Positions 1 to 10,279 of a DNA stretch of 64,000 bases are shown here, in pieces. How positions within the stretch are numbered: the stretch's first letter is position 1; every line of letters starts with the position of its first letter. The notes beneath the pieces were generated by a model that worked only from the letters and a program-made list of their open reading frames with translations, did not search any database and was not told the origin of the DNA. The stretch comes from Phyllostachys edulis (lineage: Eukaryota; Streptophyta; Magnoliopsida; Poales; Poaceae): contig CM070566.1 in NCBI GenBank assembly GCA_036346405.1, positions 14,379,533-14,443,532 of the forward strand. The letters are read 5' to 3'. A program made the translations under genes and the position numbers.

Positions 1-1498
1 CAGTAAACCAATTGGAGGTTGTCTGAGATGCTTGTTGACAAGCTTCACAAACAGAAAATTCTTTATTTGAACTATCTGAGCTACTGGATTCAAAAATGGT
101 ATGAATAACTGCTGAAGTTGGATGTCCAAGCCTCCTATGCCATTGTTCTTTGGAGAGCTTGATTGTAGAAAAGGATGATCGCTGCAGAAGAGGAAAAGGG
201 TACATGCTTCCCTCAGACTTGCCGTGCGATGCATCCTCATCGTTGCACGATCCTTAACAAGAAAGTAGGTTGGATGAAACTCAAAATAGACATTGTTATA
301 AGAGGCATACTTTTGAACTGACAGAAGATGTTTGCTGATTTGTGGCACATGAAGAATGTTTTTCAAGTGCAAGGAAGGACCTAAATTACCATCAATAGTT
401 GAATGGCCAATGTGAGAGATTGACAACCCTGAACCATTAGCGACCCGCACTTGATCTCCTCATCTGTAGCGTTCCTTGATGATCGGTGGTTCCCGTGTCA
501 ACATACCAATTCTGATCAACCTTGTAGGAGGTGGCAGCAGCAGCAGAGGCTGATCGATTTTGATCCTCATGGTGGTATGAGTGATCGAATCGATGATAAC
601 ACCGCAGAGCATCATACCTAACTTTGCCACAAACCTGGCATGTTGAGCGTGGTCCACCATTGTTGTGGAACCTTCCTCCAAAGGTGCGACCTTGACCGCG
701 ACCTTGCTTCTGGAACTGACGGCCGCCTCCACCACGATTGTCTTGACGCACCACATTGTTCGCAGATGAACTGATCTGCTAACCACCTTCATTTTCTCAA
801 TCTGCAACTCATAGTTAATGAGATGGGCATACAACTCATTCAGCCCCATAGGATATGAGCGAGTGGAGACCGAGGTAACAACCGAGTCGTAATCGGGACC
901 TAAGCCTGTGAGAATGTAGGACACAATCTCCTCTTCATGCATTGGTCGTCCTGTATATGCAATCTGATCTGTTAGCCCCTTCATCTTTTGGAAGTAGGCA
1001 GCCATTGACATGTCCTTTTTCTTCAAGTTCGCCAATTGGATCCCGATCTGCATGGTTCTTCCTCTGATCTGAGAAGCAAACATAGCCTCCAGAGCACTCC
1101 ACATAGCAGATGATGTGGTTAGGAAGAGCACCTGTCGGAGGATCTCTTCGGTTAACGACGGAAGAAGTGCGCTTAGCACTAGTTGATCCTGCTGGAGCCA
1201 TGTACGTTAAGCAGAGTTCAAGACCTGGCGGGTTTCTCCTTCAACAGTCTCTCCAATGAACCGAGTTGGCTCCTCGATCGACCCATCAACATAGCCGAGT
1301 AGATTTTGGCTGTGCAGATAGGCAACTATCTGGGCTCTCCATAGAAGATGGTTCTCTCGATTGAGTTTGACAGTAATGAAGTGGCTAAAGGAAGATGGCA
1401 CAAACACGGAGGAACAAGTAGCGGAATGCGTGGACAGAACAGATGGGGTGATTGCCGAGGAACTTGAGGAATTCATGATGATCGTGGCTCTAATACCA
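1..1498 (-). pseudogene. Copia-A copy 1: gag-protease-integrase N-terminus, degenerate and cut by the window edge
   Basis: On the minus strand this reads from the PBS toward the window start as a Ty1/copia polyprotein. 1533-1207 encodes the gag N-terminus (KLNRENHLLWRAQIVAYL). 1179-760 encodes the UBN2-type gag core (SSAMWSALEAMFASQ; EEEIVSYILTGLGPDYDSVV). A cysteine-rich stretch near 600-650 fits the zinc knuckle. A protease-like motif WYVDTGTTDH lies near 480-515, and an integrase HHCC-type stretch (HRRLGHPTSAVI... CEACQQ) lies at about 20-180. The frame changes several times, so no intact polyprotein remains. RT, RNase H and the 3' LTR lie outside the window or are lost. Confidence 0.85.
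1486..1498 (-). other. Copia-A primer binding site
   Basis: The minus strand reads TGGTATTAGAGCC immediately after the LTR end TTTTTCA. This fits the usual plant copia site complementary to initiator-tRNA-Met and fixes the element's orientation as minus. Confidence 0.85.
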
Positions 1499-1724
1499 TG
1501 AAAAACCAAAGGTTTGCCGCAATGATCCCTCATGGGATGATTCTGTATTTATAGATAATCTATACACGGTTAACCAACTGGGATACAAAATATTCAGATT
1601 ACAACAGAAAGTTCAGAGAAGAGATAAGCCGAATGACAATCTTCAGGATATGCCACAATGCTGACAAATATGCGATACAGTAATAACAGAAACAACTATC
1701 CGTTTCTTATCTCTGTTTTTAACA
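1499..1724 (-). repeat. Copia-A copy 1, 5' LTR (226 bp)
   Basis: The LTR has TG...CA ends: the minus strand starts TGTTAAAAACAGAGATAAG and ends GGTTTTTCA directly before the PBS. The next 5 bases (ATTAC, 1725-1729) are the expected target duplication, but the other end of the element is not visible. The same LTR occurs at 7579-8751. Confidence 0.85.
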
Positions 1725-2734
1725 ATTACCACAGAAACTAGTTTGGTGAGCTTAGAATTAACTGATTCATTGAAAGAAAAATAAGTCAAATGTTGTAGTC
1801 TCAACTTCTTTCTTGAAAGCCAAGCAGTTGTGAAACCTTGTCACTATATATGATGTAAATCGTCTGCAGTTTGATGATGTTACTTTCAACAATGAAGCAT
1901 GGGTCGTATCGAATGGATCTTGGTTATAAACTTTCACGCCCCATTGATATTTAGGTTGTTTGAGAAAATAATAGGTGGTGTTAGAAGCATTAATTGAAAC
2001 TAGCAATACTTTTATCTGATTTTTTTTGTTGATATTTTATACATTGGCACGTTCTTGAAACTATAGCATTAACCATCATTTTGCATTGCATTTGCAAAAA
2101 CTTAATAAGATTATAACATTATAATTTTTTTTCCAGGGGAAATGAACCCATATAATTTTAATATCCACAGAGATGTTATTGATTAAAGTTAAAATAGTTT
2201 GACTAAAGTATAATAGGGAGTCATTTTTCTATGACAAGGAGGGAGTGCATATTTCAGTTTTTTCTACAACATAAAAAAGTTTGTAAAATGTGGATCTTTT
2301 CCTATCTACACAGGCTCCTGTTCTCATAGCTGTTTGTCCCAAAGTAGCATGGCTAGCACAAGTTAGCTCTGTTAAAAATGTGTCATTGCTTTCTAGGAGT
2401 GATTGACTACACTAAAACAGTACTCGGAATTAGAAAGTGTTGGTGGGCTTATGGGGCAGCCTGGCTGAGGAACCGAGCAACAAGTTGCACCCTGAAACCT
2501 GGTCACAAGAAAGCAACAAACCAATCAAAACCAACCAATAATAGGGGCCAAAACCCCCCAAGATTCTGCACTCTTTGCAATTGCAAATGCATGCACCCAA
2601 CTAATCAATCAATCAGCTCCCCCCTAAATTCTGATGTGGGTGGGATCCGCATCCTCTGCAGTAATAATGCAGAGGTGCGCGGTAGATACAGGGAAGTGAG
2701 TCTGCTACAGTACTTTTATGCACAGTACACTGGC
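1725..2734. other. Flank of copia-A, no gene seen
   Basis: This is AT-rich intergenic DNA repeated at 8752-9692. A MITE-like end (CAAGGAGGGAGTGCA) sits near 2236-2250, but I cannot find its partner end. Frames of up to 120 codons show no family resemblance and are not conserved between the two copies. Confidence 0.6.
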
Positions 2735-2774
2735 TACTAGGAAGAGTTTGAGGATCTAGGATAAAGGCATTTCC

Positions 2775-3182
2775 ATAGAGAAGAAGGCTTCTAAACTCAA
2801 ATCTATTCATAATCTAGAAGATCCAGGTACTCCATCTAACTCTTTTAATGTTCTTAATCATGCTTCTTTTGAGTATTTAGAAAATGTTGCTAGTTCTTGT
2901 AATATAAAACTTGGGGAGAATACTCAAAATGCAAAAGAAATTATTACAGCCATGCAAGCTCATGAGCTTGTCAGGGCTACTGTAGCCAAAGCTGAAAAAG
3001 AAAAAGCAGATTCCGTGAACCAAGAACCTCAGGGGGTGGAAAATGAGATTCTGGAAAGGGGTGACTCCTTGTCTAGTAATTTCTCTGATAAAAGGGGTGA
3101 TGAAGTTGCTAAGGGGTGCAGAAATAAGAAAAAGAGTGAGCACAAGAATGAGGATGATCTTCAAAAAACTTGTGTTACATGA
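2775..3182 (+). pseudogene. LINE ORF1 C-terminal part
   Basis: An open frame runs through about 2775-3182 (GTPSNSFNVLNHASFEYLEN at its start, a Lys/Glu-rich tail at its end) and stops at TGA 3180-3182. The lysine-rich, low-complexity C-terminus directly upstream of ORF2 fits the RNA-binding ORF1 of plant L1 elements, but the RRM or zinc knuckle expected upstream is missing. The stop overlaps the ORF2 start as ATGA (3179-3182), a spacing compatible with coupled translation. Confidence 0.6.
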
Positions 3183-6100
3183 GAATGTTGTTTTGGAATA
3201 TCTGCGGTGTAGGTAAGGCTGCCAGAAGGAGACAGCTCAGAGAACTTATTTTTTCTGAAGGGGTGGATGTTATTGGTATACAGGAAACTCTTAAAACTAC
3301 TTTTTTTTGACAGAGATCTCACTTATTTAGTTGGAAATTTACCTTTCAAATGGAATTGGATACCTGCTGTGGGTCACTCTGGGGGTATTTTGATGGGGGG
3401 CAAAGAAGATATGGTAGAGTTGGAAGCTGGTGATTCTGGGAGCTATTTTGTAAGCATGGTCATCAGAGATAGAAGGACCAACTTTCGTTGGGAGATGATG
3501 ACTGTTTATGGCCCTGCTAATCATGACTTCTCTTCTATCTTTTTGGAAGAACTGGACAGAAAATGCAATAGTACTGTTCTGCCGGTGGTCATAGGGGGTG
3601 ATTTTAATCTGATTCGAGAAATGGGGATAAGAATTCGCCTAATTATAATTGGAAGCTTATTGATATGTTCAATGAATTCATTTATGAGAATGATTTAATT
3701 GAGATTAAGAAAGGGGGTGGCAAATACACTTGGACAAACAAACAGAAATGCCCTATTTTGGTGAATCTTGACAGAGTTTTTGTGTCACTTGATTGGGAGG
3801 CTAAATTTCCTCTTTGTCATGTCCAATGCCTCTTAAGAGTTGGGTCTGATCATTGTCCCATTCTGCTAACTTCTGGGGAGACAGATAAAGTTAAGACTGG
3901 GAGATTCTTTTATGAACAGAAATGGATGTGTCAAGATAACTTCAGAAATGTGATTCAGAACAAATGGACTGAATTTAAGAACAGATCTTCTGGGGACTTT
4001 TATTCTCTGGACACTTGGAATGGTATTATAGCTGCCTTAAGGTGTTTTCTAAGAGGTTGGGGTGCGAATCTTAATGGAGCTTATAGGAAAAGTAAAGATA
4101 GAATTCTGAATCAGCTTAAGGTCTTGGACTCTTTGGTAGATGATAATGATAGCAACTCAGAGATTTGGTCACAGAGATTTGCCTTGGAAATTGAACTTGA
4201 GAAAGTTTATGATTTGGAAGAGAAGCATTGGCAGCAAAGAGGTAAAAGTGAGTGGTTAACTAAGGGAGATGCCAACACTGGCTATTTTCACACCTGTGCC
4301 AATGGTAGGAGGAGAAAGAATTTTATCTTCAGCCTGGAGTATGAGGGGATTACTATAAGAGATAATGATGAACTTCGAAAGCATATTTATGACTTCTACA
4401 AAGATTTGTTTGGGGCTGAAAGAAACCATAATGTGGGGCTGACTTCTGAATTCTGGAAAAATAATTTGAGAGTGTCAGATGAGGATAATATCTTGTTGCT
4501 TCAAGATTTTACTGAGATGGAGGTTGAGAAGATCATTAAAGAATTGAAAGTGAACTCAGCTCCGGGCCCTGATGGTTTTCCAAATAGTTTTTATAAAGAC
4601 TTCTGAGGTGTGATCAAAAGTTCTTTTCTTAGACTAGTTAAAGATTTTAGTCAGGGGTTTTTGGATATTCAGAGATTAAACTTTGGTGTTATCACCCTTA
4701 TTCCCAAGATAACTGAGGCTAATAATATCCGTCATTATAGACCTATCTGCCTCCTCAATGTCAGTTTCAAAATCTTGACTAAATTGTTAGCCAACAGGTT
4801 AGGGGTGGTTGCAGATAAGATCATTAATGAAAGTCAATCGGCTTTTATCAAGGGGAGAAATATTCTTGATGGGGTAGTGGTGCTTCACGAGATTGTGCAT
4901 GAGATACGAACCACTAAAAGGAAAGGGGTGATTCTGAAACTAGATTTTGAAAAAGCTTATGATAAGGTCAGGTGAGATTTTCTGGAGGAAGTTATGATGC
5001 GAAAAGGTTTTTCTAGTGATTGGATCAGGATGGTTTTAAGCTCAGTTAAGGGGGGTAAAGTTAGTATTAACATAAACGGAGAAGTGGGGCCTTATTTCAA
5101 GACTTCGAGGGGTTTGAGACAAGGGGATCCTCTATCCCCTCTTCTCTTTAATCTTGTGGCAGATGCGCTTGCCGAGATTATTAACGTAGCCCAAGCTAGG
5201 GGTTTTTTGAAAGGTTTAGTACATAATCTAATCCCTGGTGGGGTGCCCATCCTTCAGTACGCTGATGATACTGTGCTTATGGTGGAGCTTGAGGATGAGT
5301 ATTTGCTGCATCTTAAGTTTCTCCTCTATTGTTTTGAATGGATGTCTAGTCTGAAAATTAACTATCACAAAAGCGAAGTCTTTGTTATGGGGGTGGATGA
5401 GGGGGTTGCTTCTAATGTTGCTAATATCTTTGATTGCAAATTAGCAAAACTGCCTATGACTTATTTGGGCATTCTAGTGGGAGACAGACATGTAGGTATT
5501 AAAGCAGCTGATAAATTTTTTGATAAATTGAATAAGAGGCTGAATAATTGGAAAAACAGGTTTCTTTCTTTTGGAGGCAGGTTAATTCTGATCAATAGTA
5601 CTTTGAGTAGCCTACCAGTTTATACCATGGGGTTTTACAGATTTAGTGAGGAGACTCATAGCAAATTGGATACTATTCGATCTAAATTCTTTTGGAGGGG
5701 TGCTAGGGGTCATTTCAAGTATCATATGGTCAAATGGGATGCTTTGTGTCGGCCTAAAGACTTTGGGGGTTTGGGGATTTTAAATACCGAATTTTAAATG
5801 ATTGTCTTTTAGCTAAATGGTTATGGAAATTACATTAATCGCTACTTCGAACTTTGGTTTAGAATCCTTAAATCCAAATACTTCCCCAGGGGTGTTTTTA
5901 AAGAGATGAATACTTTTAATTGTTCTCAATTCTGGAGAAATGTGATGAAAGTTAGATGCATGTTCAACAGGGGTGTTAAATATAGGATTGGTAATGGTTG
6001 CTGCACTTCCTTTTGGAAAGATGTCTGGTTGGGCAATTGCCCTTTCAAGATTCGTTTCAATGCTTTGTACTCCATCTGTCAGGATTCTGATATTTGTATT
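3179..6100 (+). pseudogene. LINE ORF2: endonuclease-reverse transcriptase, broken
   Basis: ORF2 starts at ATG 3179 (MRMLFWNICGVGKAARR). The APE-type endonuclease covers 3179-3870, with the QET, GGDFNL and SDHCP motifs. The reverse transcriptase covers about 4700-5400, including RPICLLN, LDFEKAYDKV, GLRQGDPLSPLLFN and the catalytic YADD at about 5258-5270. A C-terminal zinc-ribbon-like region (FWKDVWLG) lies near 6010-6035 and is cut off. There are frameshifts at the T8 run near 3300, near 3620-3665 and near 5785-5800. Two Trp codons have become TGA: DFW to DF* at 4604-4606 and RWDF to R*DF near 4973-4975. The element cannot move on its own. Confidence 0.9.
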
Positions 6101-6606
6101 GACCTTGCTTCTGGAACTGACGGCCGCCTCCACCACGATTGTCTTGATGCACAACATTGTTCGCAGATGAACTAATCTGCTAACCACCTTCATTTTTCTC
6201 AATCTGCAACTCATAGTTAATGAGATGGGCATACAACTCATTCGCCCCATAGGATATGAGTGAGTGGAGACCGAGGTAACAACCGAGTCGTAATCGGGAC
6301 CTAAGCTCGTGAGAATGTAGGACACAATCTCCTCTTCATGCATTGGTCGTCTCAGATATGCAATCGATCCATTAGCCCCTTCATCTTTTGGAAGTAGGCA
6401 CCATTGACATGTCCTTTTCTTCAAGTTCGCCAATTGATCCCGATCTACATGGTTCTTCCTCCGATCCGAGAAGCAAACATAGCCTCCGAGCGTCCACATA
6501 GCAGATGATGTGGTTAGGAAGAGCACTGTCGGAGGATCTCTTCTGTTAACGATGAAAGAAGTGCGCTTAGCACTAGTTGATCCCGCCGAGCCATGTACGT
6601 TAAGTG

Positions 6607-6611
6607 GTTCA
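6607..6611. repeat. TRIM target duplication, left
   Basis: GTTCA lies directly before the TRIM. It is matched by GTTCA at 7299-7303, and the uninserted copy A near 1210-1216 has a single GTTCA. Confidence 0.9.
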
Positions 6612-6853
6612 TGTAACACCTGGCCCAAAATCCGCTCAATGCCCAGCCCACCGTGGGCGGACTCGCACACATAGCACCCCACTTACACTTTCGCCCTCGC
6701 TTCGTGTAAAAGGGTTAACCCGAGGTGCTATGTTTGGACCCAACAGCATTATATACTAGTACAACTCACTTTAGACAAGCAATGTGGGACTAATCCCACC
6801 ACACAACTCCTCATGGGCCACATGGGCCGACACGAGTAGGCCGAGGTATTACA
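6612..6853 (-). repeat. TRIM 3' LTR
   Basis: On the plus strand it begins TGTAACACC and ends GTATTACA. It is closely matched by 7055-7298. Confidence 0.9.
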
Positions 6854-6866
6854 TTCACCCCCTAAG
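6854..6866 (-). other. TRIM polypurine tract
   Basis: The minus strand reads CTTAGGGGGTGAA directly before the 3' LTR, where plus-strand DNA synthesis would be primed. Confidence 0.75.
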
Positions 6867-7037
6867 GGCCGACGCCTCGGCAAAGACACCGCATACGCTG
6901 CAAATGCCTGTAACCACCCCTCGGTACATCGTCATGCGCCCAAGGCGCAGACATATGCCATGCCGTGTGTCCACTCGGGACCACACGCGCCATGCGCCAT
7001 ATGCCCGCCCACATCCCGCACGCCGCGCAAATAAGGT

Positions 7038-7052
7038 TGATGCTCGATACCA
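7038..7052 (-). other. TRIM primer binding site
   Basis: The minus strand reads TGGTATCGAGCATCA two bases downstream of the 5' LTR, a Met-tRNA-like site. Confidence 0.75.
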
Positions 7053-7054
7053 TC

Positions 7055-7298
7055 TGTAACACTCGCCTAAAATCCGCCAATGCCCAAATTTCACCGTGGA
7101 GGCGGACCCAGACACATAGCACCCCACTTACACTTTCGCCTCGCCGTGTAAAAGGGTTAACCCGGATGTGCTATGTTTGGACCCAACAGGCATTATATAC
7201 TAGTACAACTCACTTTAGACAAGCAATGTGGGACTAATCCCACCATACAACTCCTCATGGGCCACATGGGCCGCATACGAGTAGGCCGAGGTATTACA
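7055..7298 (-). repeat. TRIM 5' LTR
   Basis: This 244-bp copy begins TGTAACACT and ends GTATTACA on the plus strand. Both LTRs share the segment GGCATTATATACTAGTACAA or a near match. Confidence 0.9.
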
Positions 7299-7303
7299 GT
7301 TCA
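7299..7303. repeat. TRIM target duplication, right
   Basis: GTTCA, identical to 6607-6611. Confidence 0.9.
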
Positions 7304-7698
7304 AGACTTGGCGGGTTTCTCCTTCAACAGTCTCTCCAATGAACCGAGTTGGTTCTCGATCGACCCATCAACATAGCCGAGTAGATTTTGTATCTGCAGA
7401 TAGGGAACTATCTGGGCTCTCCATAGAAGATGGTTCTCTCGATTGAGTTTGACAAGAATGAAGTGGCTAAAGGAAGATGGCACAAACACGGAGGAACAAG
7501 CGGCGGAATGTGTGGATGAGCAGATGGGGTGATTGCCGAGAACTTGATGAATTCATGATGATCGTGGTTCTAATACCATGAAAAACCAAAGGTTTGCCGC
7601 AATGATCCCTCATGGTATGATTCTATATTTATAGATAATCTATTCACAATTAACCAACCGGGATACAAAATATTCAGATTACAACAAAAAGTTCAGAG

Positions 7699-8640
7699 TG
7701 TTAGATATATATATTGTGTAGGGTGTTATTTGCATTTGTTCCAACTTGTACATACTATATATTGGCTTTTGGCCTTTTGGAATAGACAAGTGGCTATATT
7801 CAAACATGGTATCGAGCTAGGGTTTTGAAACCCTACCTCTTAGCCACCACCGCCGCCGCCGCCTCCTGCCACCACCACCACCGCTTGTGCGCCCACGCCT
7901 TCCTCCCTTTCGCCGCCGCTGCTTCGCTCTGTAGCCGTCGTCCCGCTCCTCTATCCCTCCAGATCCGCGTCGTCGAAGCGCCTCCATCGCGCACGGATTG
8001 CGAGGGTCGAAGCGCCGCCCATCGCGCGGATCTGCGTGGGTCGAGCACCGCCGCCTCTGCGTCGGGACGACGCCGCCCGCCGCCGGGTCGAGCACCGCCG
8101 CCTCGCCGGATCTGCGGTCGGCGCGGCGCCACGCTGCCGGGTCAGCGCCGCCTCTCTGGCCGGTGCCGCCGCCGCCGCCGCTCCGCGCCTCGGAAACCTA
8201 AATGCCATGCCGGTGAGCGCACGGTGCTTTTCTAGCTGGGCTGAGTAAGCCTGCCCAGCCGAGAAAAGAAAAAAAGCCGATGGCTTCTACCGGAGGTTCT
8301 TCGCCATCTCGCTCCCCGATTCGCTTTTGATGGGACGAACTTCCGGAGTGGATCGTTCACCGAGGATCCACCTCAACGGCCCGGCGTCTCGGGGTCATCT
8401 CATCGGTGAGCAGCCATGTCCGCCTCGTCCTACACGCCCAAGATCGCCGCTCTCTCTCTCTTTGGTGCGGACAGGCGGCTCAGAGGTCGATAACGCCAGA
8501 CCGAGGAGGCGCTAGAGCTGCACTCAGCTCGAGCTACACGCCCACGAAGCGCTAAGGAGGTCGAGGCTCGTGCTACCGCCATCCTAGTGGGTAGCATGCC
8601 TGTGACCATCTCTATGGATGTGGCGGAGCTGCCGACGACA
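7699..8640 (+). mobile_element. Copia-like unit with a 5' LTR but no 3' LTR, flanked by CAGAG
   Basis: The unit starts TGTTAGATAT and ends GCCGACGACA, and it is flanked by CAGAG at 7694-7698 and 8641-8645. The homologous LTR of copy A has a single CAGAG, so this is a real insertion. A 108-bp LTR (7699-7806, ends TG...ACA) is followed directly by a PBS, TGGTATCGAGCT (7807-7818). A GC-rich leader follows, then a gag start near 8281 (MASTGGSSPSRSP), with residues recalling copia gag (EWIVH, HLIGEQPCPPRPT) in shifted frames. The unit stops inside gag, and no second LTR is present. Confidence 0.75.
7807..7818 (+). other. Primer binding site of the single-LTR unit
   Basis: TGGTATCGAGCT lies immediately 3' of the 108-bp LTR. 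Confidence 0.7.
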
Positions 8641-8751
8641 CAGAGAAGAGATAAGCCGACCGACAATCTTCAGGATATGCCACAATACCGACAAATATGC
8701 GATACAGTAATAATAGAAACAACTATCTGTTTCTTATCTCTGTTTTTAACA

Positions 8752-9692
8752 ATTACCACAGAAACTAGTTTGGTGTGCTTAGAATTAACTGATTTATTGA
8801 AAGAAAAATAAGTCAAATGTTGTAGTCTCAACTTCTTTCTTGAAAGCCAAGCAGTTGTGAAACCTTGTCACCATATATGATGTATGTCACCATATATGAT
8901 GTAAATCGTCTGCAGAAGTTAGGTTAGTTGAGAAAATAATAGGCGGTGTTAGAAGCATTAATTGAAATAACAGTACTTTTATCTGATTTTTTTGTGTGGA
9001 TATTTTAGACATTGGCACGTTCTTGAAACTATAGCATTAACCACCATTTTGCATTGCATTTGCAAAAACTTAATAAGACTATAACATTGTAAAAAAATTT
9101 CCAGGGGAAATGAACCCATATAATTTTAATATCCACAGAGATGTTATTGATTAAAGTTAAAATAGTTTGACTAAAGTATAATAGGCAGTCATTTTTCTAT
9201 GACCAGGAGGGAGTGCATATTTCAGTTTTTTCTACAACATAAAAAAGTTTGTAAAATGTGGGTCTTTTCCTATCTACACAGGCTTCTGTTCTCATAGCTG
9301 TTGGTCCCAAAGTAGCATGGCTAGCACAAGTTAGCTCTGTTAAAAATGTGTCATTGCTTTCTAGAAGGAGTGATTGCCTACACTAAAACAGTACTCGGAA
9401 TTAGAAAGTGTTGGTGGGCTTATGGGGCAGCCTGGCAACAAGTTGCACCCTGAAACCTGGCCACAAGAAAGCAACAAACCAGTCAAAACCAACCAATAAT
9501 AGGGGCCAACCCCCCACCCCAAGATTCTGCACTCTTTGCAATTGCAAATGCATGCACCTAACTAATCAATCAATCAGTTCACCCCTAAATTCTGATGTGG
9601 GTGGGATCCGAATCCTGTGCAGTAATACAGAGGTGCACGGTAGATACAGCGAAGTGAGTCTGCTACAGTACTATTATGCACCGTACACTGGC
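8752..9692. other. Flank copy B, no gene seen
   Basis: This is the counterpart of 1725-2734, with small indels (for example an extra GTCACCATATATGATGTAT near 8870-8900). It is AT-rich and no coding sequence is supported. Confidence 0.6.
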
Positions 9693-10279
9693 AAAGTATT
9701 GTAGCTACAGCCTGATTTTACTGTTTCAGAAACTACTGTGGTGATTCCGTTAGCTCTCGATCGAAAAGTTGAGATGCATCTCTAGTACACAATACTGCGC
9801 TTCCATTTCCATGCGGGTGGTGCTGTGCAATGCACGCATGTGCACAAGATAAGATTTGCTCTCTGGGATTACTTTTGTTTAGTCATCTGGGCACCTTACG
9901 CGCCAAAACATTGCTAACCACTAGAGATGAAAACCATTACCTTCAAAATCATATCATAATGTAGATTGCATAAAATACATACATTGATTCTTATTTCGAA
10001 GCACTGCAGATGACAGAAATGGAAGGGTTGTACAGAACAGAGCACAACGCAGAGGTGGCTCCAGGCACTGCACTGCCACTGAGCGCTAACTGTCTAGCAC
10101 CATGCTTCTTCAGAAACAACCTCAAACTGCCTGCCGTGCGACTCGGCTTATTGATCGAAAGCATAACTCGGTAGGCTTCTTTCTATGCACGTGCGGTTGC
10201 CGTCGACCGTTCGCCGCGACGGCGGTGACGACGGCGGCGGCGGCAACAGGGTCTCTCGGAGGTCTGTATATCTGGTTGG
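9693..10279. other. Unique intergenic DNA downstream of the ADH gene
   Basis: No coding or repeat structure is recognised. It lies 3' of the minus-strand ADH stop codon and probably contains the gene's 3' UTR. A short GC-rich CGGCGG stretch occurs near 10210-10240. Confidence 0.5.

Larger units (their letters stand above)
700..2734. repeat. Duplicated 2-kb block, copy A
   Basis: This block contains copia gag, LTR and about 1 kb of flanking DNA, and it recurs at 6101-9692. The match starts at a shared GACCTTGCTTCTGG (700 and 6101) and ends at a shared GTACACTGGC (ending 2734 and 9692). Because the DNA outside the LTR is shared as well, this is a duplication of the locus rather than two independent insertions. 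Confidence 0.9.
2735..6100 (+). mobile_element. LINE/L1 retrotransposon, truncated at both ends
   Basis: This is a plant L1-type LINE carrying the tail of ORF1 and most of ORF2. It has no poly-A tail and no target duplication. Its left edge abuts duplication copy A and its right edge abuts copy B, where ORF2 stops abruptly inside the C-terminal zinc-binding region. Both boundaries are therefore rearrangement joints rather than insertion ends. Confidence 0.9.
6612..7298 (-). mobile_element. TRIM (terminal-repeat retrotransposon in miniature), 687 bp
   Basis: Two direct repeats of 242 and 244 bp with TG...CA ends flank only about 200 bp of internal DNA. On the minus strand the order is 5' LTR, 2 bp, PBS (TGGTATCGAGCATCA), a short non-coding interior, a polypurine tract (CTTAGGGGGTGAA) and the 3' LTR. 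There is no gag or pol, so mobility would depend on enzymes of another LTR element. The GTTCA target duplication and the empty-site allele in the duplicated block prove the boundaries. Confidence 0.93.
6101..7578 (-). pseudogene. Copia-A copy 2 gag, interrupted
   Basis: This is the same gag region as 700-1498, with many small deletions. It includes EEEIVSYILTSLGPDYDSVV near 6300-6345 and KLNRENHLLWRAQIV near 7410-7455. The TRIM insertion splits it at 6611/7304. The protease, integrase and RT parts are absent because the duplication joint at 6101 falls inside gag. Confidence 0.85.
7579..8751 (-). repeat. Copia-A copy 2, 5' LTR, split by an insertion
   Basis: This is homologous to 1499-1724, with the outer parts at 7579-7698 and 8646-8751. 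Removing 7699-8640 and one CAGAG copy restores 226 bp, the same length as copy 1. Confidence 0.88.
6101..9692. repeat. Duplicated block, copy B, with two nested insertions
   Basis: This is the second copy of the block at 700-2734. After removing the TRIM (6612-7298 plus 5 bp) and the single-LTR unit (7699-8640 plus 5 bp), its length is close to that of copy A. Copy B continues beyond 9692 into unique DNA toward the ADH gene. Confidence 0.9.

Noticed and set aside
2217..2250. MITE-like end GGAGGGAGTGCA
   Set aside because: No matching opposite end or target duplication was visible in either duplicated copy.
7817..8248. Overlapping frames of 70-136 codons
   Set aside because: GC-rich leader of the single-LTR copia unit, not homologous to any known gag domain.
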